Assembly (NCBI GenBank): GCA_949825025.1
Contig: OX463778.1
Coordinates: forward strand, 46,214,829-46,278,828
DNA: 64,000 bases
Source of the DNA: Siphlonurus alternatus
Lineage: Eukaryota > Arthropoda > Insecta > Ephemeroptera > Siphlonuridae
Direction: 5' to 3'
The position numbers and the translations under genes are program-made. Positions 1-11,450 of the stretch are shown here, one piece after another. The stretch's first letter is position 1. Each line of letters starts with the position of its first letter. Below the pieces are notes generated by a model, which saw only the letters and a list, made by a program, of their open reading frames with translations, had not been told where the DNA came from and did no database searches.

Positions 1-2362
1 AAGAATAATTTGAAAGATAATTATATAAATATATATTATACATGCAGAGGATCAACAGATGTGCGCTATTCGAAAATAGCATTGCTGTAAAACGCATAAC
101 ACGCTTTGGACCATGCTTGACATAGGGTGGTAATATTAAAGGGTATATGTAATGGATGTGGAAAAAAACGTCCCTTTAAACGTCAGCCTTTGTCTGCTAG
201 TCAACGTTTTTGACATATTTTATACGTTGGAGGTCAGCGTGCGTGTATTCCCAAATGAGATAGCCACGCTTATTCATGTCAAAATTTGTCTACTTTTAAA
301 AAATTATAATAAATAAGGTCAAATTGTTTTTGTTTTAATAATTCAATGCATCCTACTTTATAAATAATATAAATTTTATCATATTCTTGCAGCATAAAAT
401 TTAGGAATAAAAAGTTATTTTTAAATATTCTATCTACTGCATGATACAATGTAAAAATATTTATGATTTGAATTTTTTCCAGAGCTATACCTTTCTTTTT
501 TAGTGAAATAGAATAATAAATTGATGAATTATATGCACATGTATATACAGATTTTAAATTGTTTACTATATAGCACGAATATATATATATATAAACAAAT
601 ATATTTTTTTGTTCTACTATTTATTCAACAGAAATAATATTTTTCTTCCCCTTTTTCCTTTTTTACATAACTGACATTTTTGATATCTCTTTTTTCCGAA
701 AAGCTGGTTATCTCAAAGTTATATAAAGTACGGAAGTTCTAAAGATATATATTATATTTTTCTTTTCTTTGAAATTATTTAAATGGGACACAGAGTTTTA
801 CAGCCAGAGATATCCGGAATGTATTGGCTGATACCAAAGAACGTGAGCATGTCTTTTTATATACACTCCTTACTAACTTAGATACCTGATATTCGATATA
901 TTTGGCGCCTTTGGCTGCGAGCCAGCAGGACTCAGGCAAGGCGCTCAGGCGTGAGCACGCCCGCCATTATGGTGCTCGCCCATTCTCCATGTTTGACGTT
1001 ATGACGGGGGATTCGAGCGTCACGATCATAAAGGTGGCTGTAGCTATAGCTGGCTGGCTAGTCAAGCACTTGAGCCTTTCCGCTCCATAGAATTCTTTCG
1101 GGCATATTGACTAGCTGGCTATACGTGGGGTAACTAATGTCAACCATTTATAATATCACCATATATTTATATAATACCAAAATAATTTCGATTAAAAAAA
1201 AGTTGTACTCGTGTATTTAGAAATCAGTATTAATAAAGTGTATTTACACAAGTTTCGTAGGAATATATTTATGTAATTTATATTACTTATTTAGATGTAG
1301 ATGTTTGCAATAATGTTCTAGTTGATGTCATAAAGCTACGTGATAATGATACTATGAAGACGCTAAGCAAAGTAAAGAGAAATTTGCTTTACTACTGCTA
1401 CTGTTTCTCTGTAGCATCATCGCTTTGTAAAGCTTTAGAAGACGTAAAATTGACTTAAGTAGGATGGACGAAGACAAGCTTCGCTAGGGACGCAAACTTT
1501 GAGAGAAGTTTTAGCAGACACAAATTTTGAGCTTCTGAAGATTTAGTATAGCATGTGCTTAAATCATCCAAAATGTCATGATATTGATAAGTTATAAATG
1601 TGATATTTCAATATTGAAGGACACCATATATTATAATTTAAAATATGAAGGGTTTTAGTTTTAGTTGAAGAAAGAAACAAAAAGTTTAAAAATTTTGTGA
1701 TTAATGTATCCTCCAAACTCCATTTATCTTCATTAATAATATAGCAAAATATAATTATTGTGTATAGAGGGAAAAAAATTGCTTAAAATAGTAATATTGT
1801 ATATAAATTGATATTTTTATTTAATTTAAAATTTTAAATACCAATATCAAATACATGATATTATTCTCGTTCTTTATTGATATACTGTACATTACATTAA
1901 TTTAGTTAAATTGGCAATAGATGTAAAAAAAATCCATTTAATTAAAAATATGTTGGAAATCTCTAGCATGCTATATTTTAAGTATGTATGATCCTCAGAG
2001 ATTTTGCCGCACCCTTGTTAAAGCCAAAAACCTACGAGTTATTCTGTGAAATGTATATATATAAAATATATAGATGTCATTATTATAAATTCTTTTTGGA
2101 AAACTTAATCATCGAATTCAGACTAATAAAATAGAGACTGAACGTAAAAACTCAGTCACGATGATCAATATAAAAAAAGAGAAGTTGAAAAAGTTCTCCT
2201 TAATTAATTCACTATTATATATTATATATATACATTATATCTTTTTCACCACTGATGAAAAGAAAGATAGAGTTAGCAGCAAAAGTGAATAAGTATATCT
2301 TTCACGTGAATGAATATGAATAGTGTTTAGAAAGAGTATGTGTGTATATATTTTTATTACAT
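1..2362. other. AT-rich non-coding stretch
   Basis: No gene is recognised. The sequence is AT-rich with short homopolymers. A moderately GC-rich block lies at about 900-1090, with an open frame of 62 codons that resembles no family I know. It could be a decayed repeat or a regulatory island. Confidence 0.5.
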
Positions 2363-3676
2363 TTCAGATTCAGATTCAGATTCAGAATAGGTTTTATTCA
2401 AATTCACATAATACAAATACAGAGTTAGGATTCAAAACAATTAAGTCTTATTATATCATCTCTACCTGCGGGGTTTTACAATTTTTTTGGATTTTTTTAT
2501 TTTTTTATTATTTGCTTAAAAATATAAATTTAAAAGTCTCAAGTATTCCACAGTGTCCAAAGTAAGTCTCTTAGTCCAATTTGTTGATTCACTCATTGTA
2601 CACTAATAAAATTTTTAATTTGTTTTAATTGATTTAATTAATTGAACGATTTATCATTTTTTTTCCTTTGCACAACATGTGAATGAGTGGTGGGCGCACG
2701 TTTAATTTTGTACAGTGTATCTCGTGGCACAGTTTTGCCAGCTGGAGCTGGTTGACGGGGGCGGGGGAATTCTGCTGCTGCTGGTCTCACGTTACTCGCC
2801 GCGGTGCAATCTCGGCTCCTCAGTTCCCAAGGTCGCACGTTTGTGGGGATGCATTTCTCAGAGCTTGCTCCCCTAACTGATGAAACACTGACGTCAGAGC
2901 CATGTGTTTCGGAAAACTGCAATGTTGTCGGTTTGTCATTTTTGCTGCATTCTGCCTCGTCCACCGCCATTGTCGCGTTGTTGTGTGATGGTGCACTTGA
3001 CAACTGCTCTTTTGTATATGTGAAGCCATCTACCACTATGTTGCCGTGTCTAACGAATGCATGCTTGCCTTTGCCTCTAGCTATGTTGAGGTGGTGCTGG
3101 AGTTCTTGGCGATCGCGTCGCTCTTTTTTTGTTAGGTCATGAAGTATTTTGAAGTTTCCACATTGCTTATTTTTCCTCATTATTTCACATTTCTTATTAA
3201 AATTTGCGATCTTGCATACAATTGGTCGTTTACCTCGGTTGCGGCCAACACGGAATGCCTCCGAAATTCCATTTTCACCCATATCTACTTTTAATGACAT
3301 GCAAATGTCAGTCACAGTCTCCTCGCATGTCTGATCAGAGGCTTCATCAACACCAAAAATTATAATGTTATTTTTTCTGTTCTTACTTTCTTGTGCGTCC
3401 AGTGCTCGTTGAAGTTCGTCGTTGGCCCTTTTCAGGCAGCTTATTTCGTGGTTGAACTGAGCTTGCAGTGCAATACGCTCAGCACGCTCGTCGAACAACA
3501 AATTTCTCATTACATCAAATTCCTTTCTAAAATAGTCCATCATTTCACTGGTATCCATTGCTAATTTATTTAAGATTCACCTTGCACAGTTACAAATACT
3601 TTCTTCGCGTTGTAGATCAACAAATTAATTTTTCTCACACAGTGACGCTAAGGGCTGTTTGCCCGTTCGCGCCATC
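2363..3676 (-). mobile_element. LINE (non-LTR retrotransposon) remnant with ORF1 but no ORF2
   Basis: Read on the minus strand, the element starts near 3676 with GATGGCGCGAAC and carries a 306-codon ORF1 (3558-2638). It continues through a short AT-rich 3' region with AATAAA (plus-strand TTTATT at 2393-2398) and ends in four TCTGAA units (2363-2386). A microsatellite 3' tail is typical of CR1- and Jockey-like LINEs. The reverse transcriptase/endonuclease ORF2 expected downstream of ORF1 is absent: only about 250 bp separate the ORF1 stop from the tail. This copy is therefore internally deleted or a non-autonomous derivative. No target-site duplication could be fixed with confidence. Confidence 0.75.
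2638..3558 (-). CDS. LINE ORF1 protein, L1-ORF1p-like RNA-binding protein
   Basis: This intact 306-residue frame has the layout of LINE ORF1 nucleic-acid chaperones. Residues about 10-60 are a charged, heptad-like helix (predicted coiled coil). An RRM-like core follows, starting at NNIIIFGV (63-70), with RVGR (103-106) and RPIVCKIANF (111-120). A basic C-terminal segment follows, with TKKERRDRQEL (143-153). After about residue 190 the chain becomes low in complexity and rich in Ser, Pro and Arg. The known role of such proteins is to coat the element's RNA during retrotransposition. The start ATG was chosen because the coiled coil follows it directly. The frame being uninterrupted while ORF2 is missing suggests either a young deletion copy or a family mobilised in trans. 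The family assignment is by pattern only. Confidence 0.75.
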   Translation of the reverse strand: MDTSEMMDYFRKEFDVMRNLLFDERAERIALQAQFNHEISCLKRANDELQRALDAQESKNRKNNIIIFGVDEASDQTCEETVTDICMSLKVDMGENGISEAFRVGRNRGKRPIVCKIANFNKKCEIMRKNKQCGNFKILHDLTKKERRDRQELQHHLNIARGKGKHAFVRHGNIVVDGFTYTKEQLSSAPSHNNATMAVDEAECSKNDKPTTLQFSETHGSDVSVSSVRGASSEKCIPTNVRPWELRSRDCTAASNVRPAAAEFPRPRQPAPAGKTVPRDTLYKIKRAPTTHSHVVQRKKNDKSFN

Positions 3677-5608
3677 TTTTTCTCTCTATTTTTATTACAT
3701 ACAGCATAAGTTTGCAATGTGAAAATCATGAGAATACATCTAGCGTGACCAAACTGACGCTGTCAACGCCGGATAAGCGCCCTCTATCGATCACCACAAC
3801 AATCGCTTTAACACCACCCTCCTTCTGTCTTCTGCTGGTGTTGCCTCCGCATGCTTTCTTTACCATGGTAATTCCTTGTCCTCAAGGGTCTTTAAACTAC
3901 TTGCCGTATTATACGCACCACCTCATACATTACGCATGTGGATTGAATACACTAACATGTTATAGCTTCTAGTGTTGAAAGAAATGGGGTGAGGACCATT
4001 AATGTTCTTATCTACACGTGTTTTATATAAAGAGGGTTCTTTTTTTTAGTTTAAAAAATTGTGAATAACAGTTTTACATAAATATAAAATTATAATATAT
4101 CATGTAAATTTTGTTATGTTAAAGTATCTTTATATACTTTATATTAAATATTCATATTTATACAGGTAGAAAATAAAAATAAAACATTATACCATGTTTT
4201 AATTTTTTAACCCTCTTATAGTGTGGATGGAAGCCCCTTGTTGTTATGTTTCCCTTCGTGTCGTTGAGGACGCAATGTTGCCTACCTAAGAGAGTTTTAT
4301 AAAATTATAAATAGCAGCATACACTCTTGTCCTTTCATTTCCATTTATTTTTGTTAATTGTTGTTTATATATATTAAATCATCGTGAATTATTAAGGAAA
4401 CAAAATATGTATTTAAAATTTTAAATTATAATAGATATGTTATAAGTAGTTAAAAATAATATATGTTGTTGTTGTTTTTTTCTTTTAGGTTCTTTCTATT
4501 ATTTTAAAGTGCTTAAAAAACAATACTACCCATGATATTGTATAAATTGTATATTTATTATATTAGATTATTTTATATCCTCATTTTTATTTGGTTCAAA
4601 ACATAATGCTTTTTTTAGATCATTTTTTAGTTCAGAATGAATTTTGCTATTAAAAGTGACACGAAATAAAGTTTCTAAATAAAGTTACAAAGTTATGTAT
4701 AGTAAATTTAAATAGAACATATTTCAACTAACATGATTTGTTGTATTTTTAATTTTTTTTTCTTCGTTTATTTTTTCTTAGTAAAATATCATATCCCAGT
4801 TAAATTTCAATCTTGACTTCGGAATAATAGACGTAATAAGTTTAATAAGTTCTAAATTCTTTTGTAATTAATTTGCTGTAACTTCAGAAAATAGTGCTGG
4901 TAATGAATTCTTTTCTTCGGTACGGCACAAAGTTTGACATGCATTATAAATGTAGATTTCTACTCAGACGATTTCTATGACGAAGCTTTTGTTAACGCGG
5001 CTCTGTTGTGTCAAAAAATTTGCATTTCATTGTTTTTTTGCTGATCAAGTGAATGTAATTTTTAATTTAATACGAAAAGCACACCTTAGCACACAAATTG
5101 TTAGTAAAAGGAAAAAAAAAATAAAATAAATTATGTACACCTCTGGAAAGAATGACTGCCTCAATTGCTTGAGCTGCAGCTCCAATAAACAAATAGATGC
5201 AGATTTGCATTTGTACATTTCAACTTGTGATTTATGAAGCTGCTCATAATTGTATTTTCTTTTACCTCCCGCCGATCTATATATTTTAAAGTGTAGTGTT
5301 TAAATATTTTAGAATATTTACACGTTACAAAAATTGTATAAAAATTGACTACTTTTAAAAACATTATAATGAAACGAATAAAGAAGAAATATGTAAATAT
5401 TGTACCATGCAATTTTCTTGCATGATATTGTAACAGATGATGGTATGCGTGACACAAGTCAGTTTTGAATAAATATAATTATTTATTTTTAATTTAGCTT
5501 GGTTAAAAATATAGTAAGTTTTTAAAAGAAAAATATAAATTTTATTCATCTCTTGCATCACTATAAAAAATAATATTGTATTAAATTAGAATTCAAGTAA
5601 CCTTATCA

Positions 5609-5667
<59 letters not shown>

Positions 5668-6230
5668 TATACATATATATACATATATATATATTATAAA
5701 CTTTATTAATTGCTTTATATTTTTTTACTAAAAATCTTCTTCACTTTTCTTTTTAATTTTTTTACTCGAATCCTTACAAAATATTGATTAAAAAAAAAAT
5801 CCTTATGGCGTAGTAATGGAAGTAGTCATTAGTACCTGTTGGTCGCAGCGAGTAGTGAGACTAGCCAAGTAGAAGAGGCAGGATGCGATACATTGTCAGC
5901 GGCTTGATGGACCACCGAGGCTCTGCTGCTGCTATTCTCGCACGGGTCGATGTCTGGCACAGCTGCTGCGGACGTTCCCCCCCCCCCCCCAATGGGTGAT
6001 GAACAATAGGCTGGTGAACAAGGACGTATATATTTATATATATTTATATATATGACTACAATATCATAGCGGGCCACACAGATTCACTAACAGAAACAAA
6101 ACAGTGTGAGTATATGTTGTGTTATATTGATTTTGTATACGTTTGTTGGTAGTTGCTATATAGTATTTTATATAAATAATTATACAGTATAAATAAAATA
6201 GACGATATATATTATATATATGAAAACAGA
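3677..6230. other. Non-coding stretch with (AT)n tract and a GC-rich island
   Basis: No gene is recognised. 3700-3960 is moderately GC-rich with an 86-codon open frame of no recognisable family. An (AT)n tract with ACAT interruptions occupies 5611-5694. A GC-rich block at about 5830-6010 contains CTG triplets and a run of C at 5979-5991. It could be regulatory or a decayed repeat. Confidence 0.5.
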
Positions 6231-6430
6231 GTTAGGTACTTTTACTTACTAAGTCTGAAACCTCGAACCTTCCGAAACCCTAACTTGAGCTTTTCGCGGG
6301 CTCATCGGGAACGGGGGCGGCCAATGTCTTACAATCTATTTGCCTGCGACTGAGAGAAACGTGGAAACCTCAGCCAGGATGGATGTTACAGCTTTTGTCA
6401 ATTAACCAGAAGTGCAATGGTTCATAGTCA
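6231..6430 (-). mobile_element. 5S-rRNA-derived SINE, 3' half (split by a DNA transposon)
   Basis: This segment aligns with the body of the intact SINE at 33293-33670: both share TTCCGAAA, GGGGCGGCCA, TCAGCCAGGATGGA and GCAATGGTTCA in the same order. It stops abruptly at 6430, where the transposon begins, and the SINE resumes at 8381. Once the insertion and one copy of a CA duplication are removed, the two halves join without a gap relative to the intact copy. Confidence 0.85.
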
Positions 6431-8380
6431 CACGCAGAAAAGTCCCAACACACTTACATGTGTAAAGACGGGTTTTAAACTTTTTGCTTAAGAATCCAAC
6501 GAAAAAAGTGTTAGATCTTAAGCAAAAAGTGTTAGAATTTACGCATTGTGTGTTGCGTTTTCAAAATGTGTAAGAACTAACACAAAGGTATTAAAAGTTA
6601 AGATTTCAATGAGTAGTAGTCTACACATTAAGTGTGTAAGATGTATGGGTACGCCCAAGGTGTGTAAGATTTTAAGATGAAAGTGTGTAAAAAGTCAGTA
6701 TACAAGAGTGTAACGAGAGAGGTAAAACTATGTTCTTAAAACTCAACACCATTGGTGAGTAAAAGTTAAGCAACAAAACTGTTTAAAAAGTTGTTTTACA
6801 CACCAAGCTAGTTAACTTCCTACACATGCATCTTAAACAACAACACACGAAATGTGTTAAGATGGACTTAAGAATAAAACGTATTAGAATCAACACATTG
6901 GTGCTTAAAATCTTACACACCTTCTTTTAAAATCCTACACATGCAACTTAAGCCAGCAACACACGAAATGTGTTAAGCTGGTTTTTAGAATAAAACGTAT
7001 AAAAATCAACACAGTAGTGCTTAAAACCTTACACACTTTGTTTCAGTTTAAAGTCCTACACAGTTACACAGTTACACATCTGCGCAAAGGATGCGCGCAG
7101 CGTCATCAGAGACAGGAATTTGCGACCGTTGGATCTGAAGTTCTTTGCTGTGTGTTTGCTCGCTTGTGTGTTAGTTCATCAATATCTGGATTTGATGAGG
7201 TTTTCGTTTCGTGATAGTTTAAATTTTGTAATATTTTACTTGTGAAAGTAAGTGCATGTTGTAATCGAGTTTTAGATAATGCGACAATAGTGTGTGAAAT
7301 GTGCGAGTGTGTAGCAGTGTATTGAAACTGTAAATTTGATTAAACGTTCGTTTAGGCGGGCAAGAAGCCGGGGAGTCGCCATGGCATAACATTGTGTGCA
7401 CTGAAAACCCAATAAAAACTCGAGTATTTGAGTGTAAAATGTGCAAGAATGCTTTCAGCATCAATTTATGTGCCGTTGTATTAATGAGTGTTTCAAGAAA
7501 TTTTGTCTAAAATATATTAATAATAATGTACACCTACAAATGGTTATTAAAGTACGTACGAAATTTGTCTTTCTATTAAACTATAGAACTGCATAAAAAG
7601 TTTTTGTTTAATATAATCTACTTTTTTGTTACTTGCATCATCATTTTTTTTACTCATGTGATATCTGTGTTCTTCAGTAATAAAAAAAAATGCATTAATA
7701 AAAAAAAATGTAAATTTTAATTATATTTTATCCATGAAACCACCTTTTTTTAAGCAAATACACAATTATCATAATATAATTTATTATAACTATTTTTTAA
7801 TTTTAGGATACTTAAGAGGATAGAAGTTGTTTTAAAAAATACGGAAGAAAATTATAAATATAAGAGGAATAAATAATAATTCGAATAATAATTAGGCAGC
7901 CAAAAATTAGGAGATGTATTTTAATTTATAAGATTCAATATGCTATCGTATACACTTATAAGTCTTCGAAAAGTTAAGAGACATGGCTATAGTATAATAC
8001 TATTATATATAAAATCATAAAATCCTACACTGCAGGTGCGTAGAAAGCTACGCACAAAAGCTTAGAAAACTAAACACTAGGTGTGTAGAAAGCTACACAC
8101 AAAAAGCCTAGCAGCCTACACTCTTGGGGCGTAGAATCTTACACCAAGTGTGTAACATTTTAAGCAGTTCTGTGTAGAACTTTACGCTCAAGGGGTGTTG
8201 GATCTTACGCTCAAAAATTTAGAATCCAACACACTAAATGTGTAAAAATTTAAACATCTTGATGTGTTGAACTCTAAACTCCCGTGTGTGTAAGATTTAA
8301 GGATTTTTCCTTTGAGGTACAAAAACAACACAGTAAATGTGTTGCTTTTTAGGATATTTGCTTTAAATATTTTTTGAGTG
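6431..8380 (+). mobile_element. Non-autonomous DNA transposon with CAC termini (CMC/EnSpm-like), copy A
   Basis: This 1950-bp element begins CACGCAGAAAA and ends TTTTTTGAGTG, the inverted complement of CACTCAAAAAA. The imperfect terminal repeats are therefore about 11 bp and start with CAC. It is flanked by CA (6429-6430 and 8381-8382). That 2-bp duplication is supported by the uninterrupted SINE at 33.5 kb. Both ends carry dozens of short motifs built from TTACACA, AACACA and TGTGTAA in both orientations. Subterminal repeats of this kind and CAC ends are known for CACTA/Mirage/Chapaev elements, and I infer that superfamily. There is no transposase. The centre (7080-7500) is less AT-rich and holds a possible 5' exon with a GTAAGT donor at about 7250. 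A mirror copy lies at 9499-11448. Confidence 0.75.
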
Positions 8381-8525
8381 CAGGGGAAGGGGAAAAACGC
8401 ATCGATTTACCGCTGGGTGGGAAACATTTTTTTGTTGAAAATGGTCACTCATCCAACTACTACGCTTGGCGTTGCTTGACTTCGTTGATCTGACGAGACC
8501 CGGTCAAACGTACTGCACCATACCT
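8381..8525 (-). mobile_element. 5S-rRNA-derived SINE, 5' (5S-like) half
   Basis: This is the second half of the SINE interrupted at 6430. Read on the minus strand it resembles the internal promoter region of 5S rRNA: GTCTCGTCAGATCA, then AAGTCAAGCAACGCC, then GTTGGATGAGTGACC. The 5S C-box is here mutated to GGATGAGTGACC. It matches 33540-33670. Confidence 0.85.
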
Positions 8526-9496
8526 CCCGAAGCTATATATGTGTTACTCAAGCACTAAAGAGAGAAAGGGAGAGAGGTAAAATAACAAACATAATGTTGA
8601 ACTACGTTCACATGATTTTGGTAAAAAAAAAATGTCAAATGGAAAAAAAACTTTAAACTTGTGGAAAATAATCTGATATAGCAAGTGCTTGTAAAGTTAT
8701 TATATAGCAAAGAGAATTTAAAACTTAAACAATAATGTTAATTTAATATCTATTTATTATTCACTTAAAGCTAACTTTACAAGCTGTTGCTAAGAGCTTT
8801 CAATTCATGCACCTATCAAACTGGTGATGAGACAGAAATTAAGTTTGAGTATGCCTGTTTAGACTTACAATTAGACAATATGATATCCATAAATGAGACC
8901 TCTTAAAAAAATAAGTCATATAAATATATGGCTTGAAAGAACCATTAGAATTTAAAGTCTAAAAAAAATATAACTTAAGATACGACTGCATTTTAATCAT
9001 TACGATTAATAACTAAATAGTTATACTTATCTAAATGATAGACTAAATGCTATCTATGAAACTACAGAGGCTTCAAATCAGCCGATTTTGTGGTGTTCCC
9101 ACCGCCATTTCTAAACCAATTAAAAAAAAACACTAACACTTTAAAAGCAAATTTTTAGAGGAATAATTAAGTACTTGATTACTGAGCAGTGTAGCATGAT
9201 TGGTTAAGTGTCGGACTTGTAATCTGGGGATAGGATATTAAAATATGCTTTCTTATAGTAGCTTTAATTGTTACTAAGAAAAAATCCAAAATTTCTAGCA
9301 TGTTAGCTTTTTGAGAATTTTTTCCTCGCTGGGAAACACGTGAAACCTTTGATTCAGAGCGACGATTGCTTTATACATAAAAACAGCATCACCAGCATCT
9401 TATTTTTTAGCAATACCGCAACGCTACTACGTGTAGATGTTAATCTGAAGTTTGAAGGATATTTTGTGGGATGATGTGAGTTATATCGAACAACCA
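8526..9496. other. Spacer of the palindrome
   Basis: About 970 bp of AT-rich unique sequence separate the SINE 5' half from copy B of the transposon. No protein-coding gene is seen. It includes the tRNA-Thr-like sequence at 9186-9256. Confidence 0.6.
9186..9256 (+). pseudogene. Decayed tRNA-Thr(TGT)-like sequence or SINE head
   Basis: The sequence holds a good A-box region (TAGCATGATTGG), a D-loop-like TTAAGTG, and an anticodon arm TCGGACTTGTAATCTGG with TGT in the anticodon position. The T-arm is decayed: the expected GGTTCGAAT is replaced by GATATTAAAAT. No acceptor-stem pairing is convincing. It is a tRNA pseudogene or the head of a tRNA-derived SINE, not a working tRNA. Confidence 0.5.
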
Positions 9497-9498
9497 TA

Positions 9499-11448
9499 CA
9501 CTCAAAAAATATTTAAAGCAAATATCCTAAAAAGCAACACATTTACTGTGTTGTTTTTGTACCTCAAAGGAAAAATCCTTAAATCTTACACACACGGGAG
9601 TTTAGAGTTCAACACATCAAGATGTTTAAATTTTTACACATTTAGTGTGTTGGATTCTAAATTTTTGAGCGTAAGATCCAACACCCCTTGAGCGTAAAGT
9701 TCTACACAGAACTGCTTAAAATGTTACACACTTGGTGTAAGATTCTACGCCCCAAGAGTGTAGGCTGCTAGGCTTTTTGTGTGTAGCTTTCTACACACCT
9801 AGTGTTTAGTTTTCTAAGCTTTTGTGCGTAGCTTTCTACGCACCTGCAGTGTAGGATTTTATGATTTTATATATAATAGTATTATACTATAGCCATGTCT
9901 CTTAACTTTTCGAAGACTTATAAGTGTATACGATAGCATATTGAATCTTATAAATTAAAATACATCTCCTAATTTTTGGCTGCCTAATTATTATTCGAAT
10001 TATTATTTATTCCTCTTATATTTATAATTTTCTTCCGTATTTTTTAAAACAACTTCTATCCTCTTAAGTATCCTAAAATTAAAAAATAGTTATAATAAAT
10101 TATATTATGATAATTGTGTATTTGCTTAAAAAAAGGTGGTTTCATGGATAAAATATAATTAAAATTTACATTTTTTTTTATTAATGCATTTTTTTTTATT
10201 ACTGAAGAACACAGATATCACATGAGTAAAAAAAATGATGATGCAAGTAACAAAAAAGTAGATTATATTAAACAAAAACTTTTTATGCAGTTCTATAGTT
10301 TAATAGAAAGACAAATTTCGTACGTACTTTAATAACCATTTGTAGGTGTACATTATTATTAATATATTTTAGACAAAATTTCTTGAAACACTCATTAATA
10401 CAACGGCACATAAATTGATGCTGAAAGCATTCTTGCACATTTTACACTCAAATACTCGAGTTTTTATTGGGTTTTCAGTGCACACAATGTTATGCCATGG
10501 CGACTCCCCGGCTTCTTGCCCGCCTAAACGAACGTTTAATCAAATTTACAGTTTCAATACACTGCTACACACTCGCACATTTCACACACTATTGTCGCAT
10601 TATCTAAAACTCGATTACAACATGCACTTACTTTCACAAGTAAAATATTACAAAATTTAAACTATCACGAAACGAAAACCTCATCAAATCCAGATATTGA
10701 TGAACTAACACACAAGCGAGCAAACACACAGCAAAGAACTTCAGATCCAACGGTCGCAAATTCCTGTCTCTGATGACGCTGCGCGCATCCTTTGCGCAGA
10801 TGTGTAACTGTGTAACTGTGTAGGACTTTAAACTGAAACAAAGTGTGTAAGGTTTTAAGCACTACTGTGTTGATTTTTATACGTTTTATTCTAAAAACCA
10901 GCTTAACACATTTCGTGTGTTGCTGGCTTAAGTTGCATGTGTAGGATTTTAAAAGAAGGTGTGTAAGATTTTAAGCACCAATGTGTTGATTCTAATACGT
11001 TTTATTCTTAAGTCCATCTTAACACATTTCGTGTGTTGTTGTTTAAGATGCATGTGTAGGAAGTTAACTAGCTTGGTGTGTAAAACAACTTTTTAAACAG
11101 TTTTGTTGCTTAACTTTTACTCACCAATGGTGTTGAGTTTTAAGAACATAGTTTTACCTCTCTCGTTACACTCTTGTATACTGACTTTTTACACACTTTC
11201 ATCTTAAAATCTTACACACCTTGGGCGTACCCATACATCTTACACACTTAATGTGTAGACTACTACTCATTGAAATCTTAACTTTTAATACCTTTGTGTT
11301 AGTTCTTACACATTTTGAAAACGCAACACACAATGCGTAAATTCTAACACTTTTTGCTTAAGATCTAACACTTTTTTCGTTGGATTCTTAAGCAAAAAGT
11401 TTAAAACCCGTCTTTACACATGTAAGTGTGTTGGGACTTTTCTGCGTG
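9499..11448 (-). mobile_element. Non-autonomous DNA transposon with CAC termini (CMC/EnSpm-like), copy B
   Basis: This is the reverse complement of copy A. Landmark positions in the two copies always sum to 17,879, which means no net indels, and every stretch compared was identical, including runs of nine A/T. The flanks are TA at 9497-9498 and 11449-11450, a 2-bp duplication like the CA of copy A. These flanks are unrelated to the SINE around copy A, so this is a separate insertion and not an inverted duplication of the whole locus. Confidence 0.75.
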
Positions 11449-11450
11449 TA

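Noticed and set aside
3712..3972. 86-codon frame beside the LINE
   Set aside because: No family features; amino-acid composition fits a chance frame.
7017..7464. 65- and 81-codon frames repeated at 10.4-10.9 kb as conserved genes
   Set aside because: They are identical because the whole transposon is duplicated; no codon bias or family resemblance.
6431..11448. One large foldback or Maverick-type element
   Set aside because: Each arm has its own termini and its own 2-bp target duplication, and one arm interrupts a SINE. Two separate insertions explain it better.
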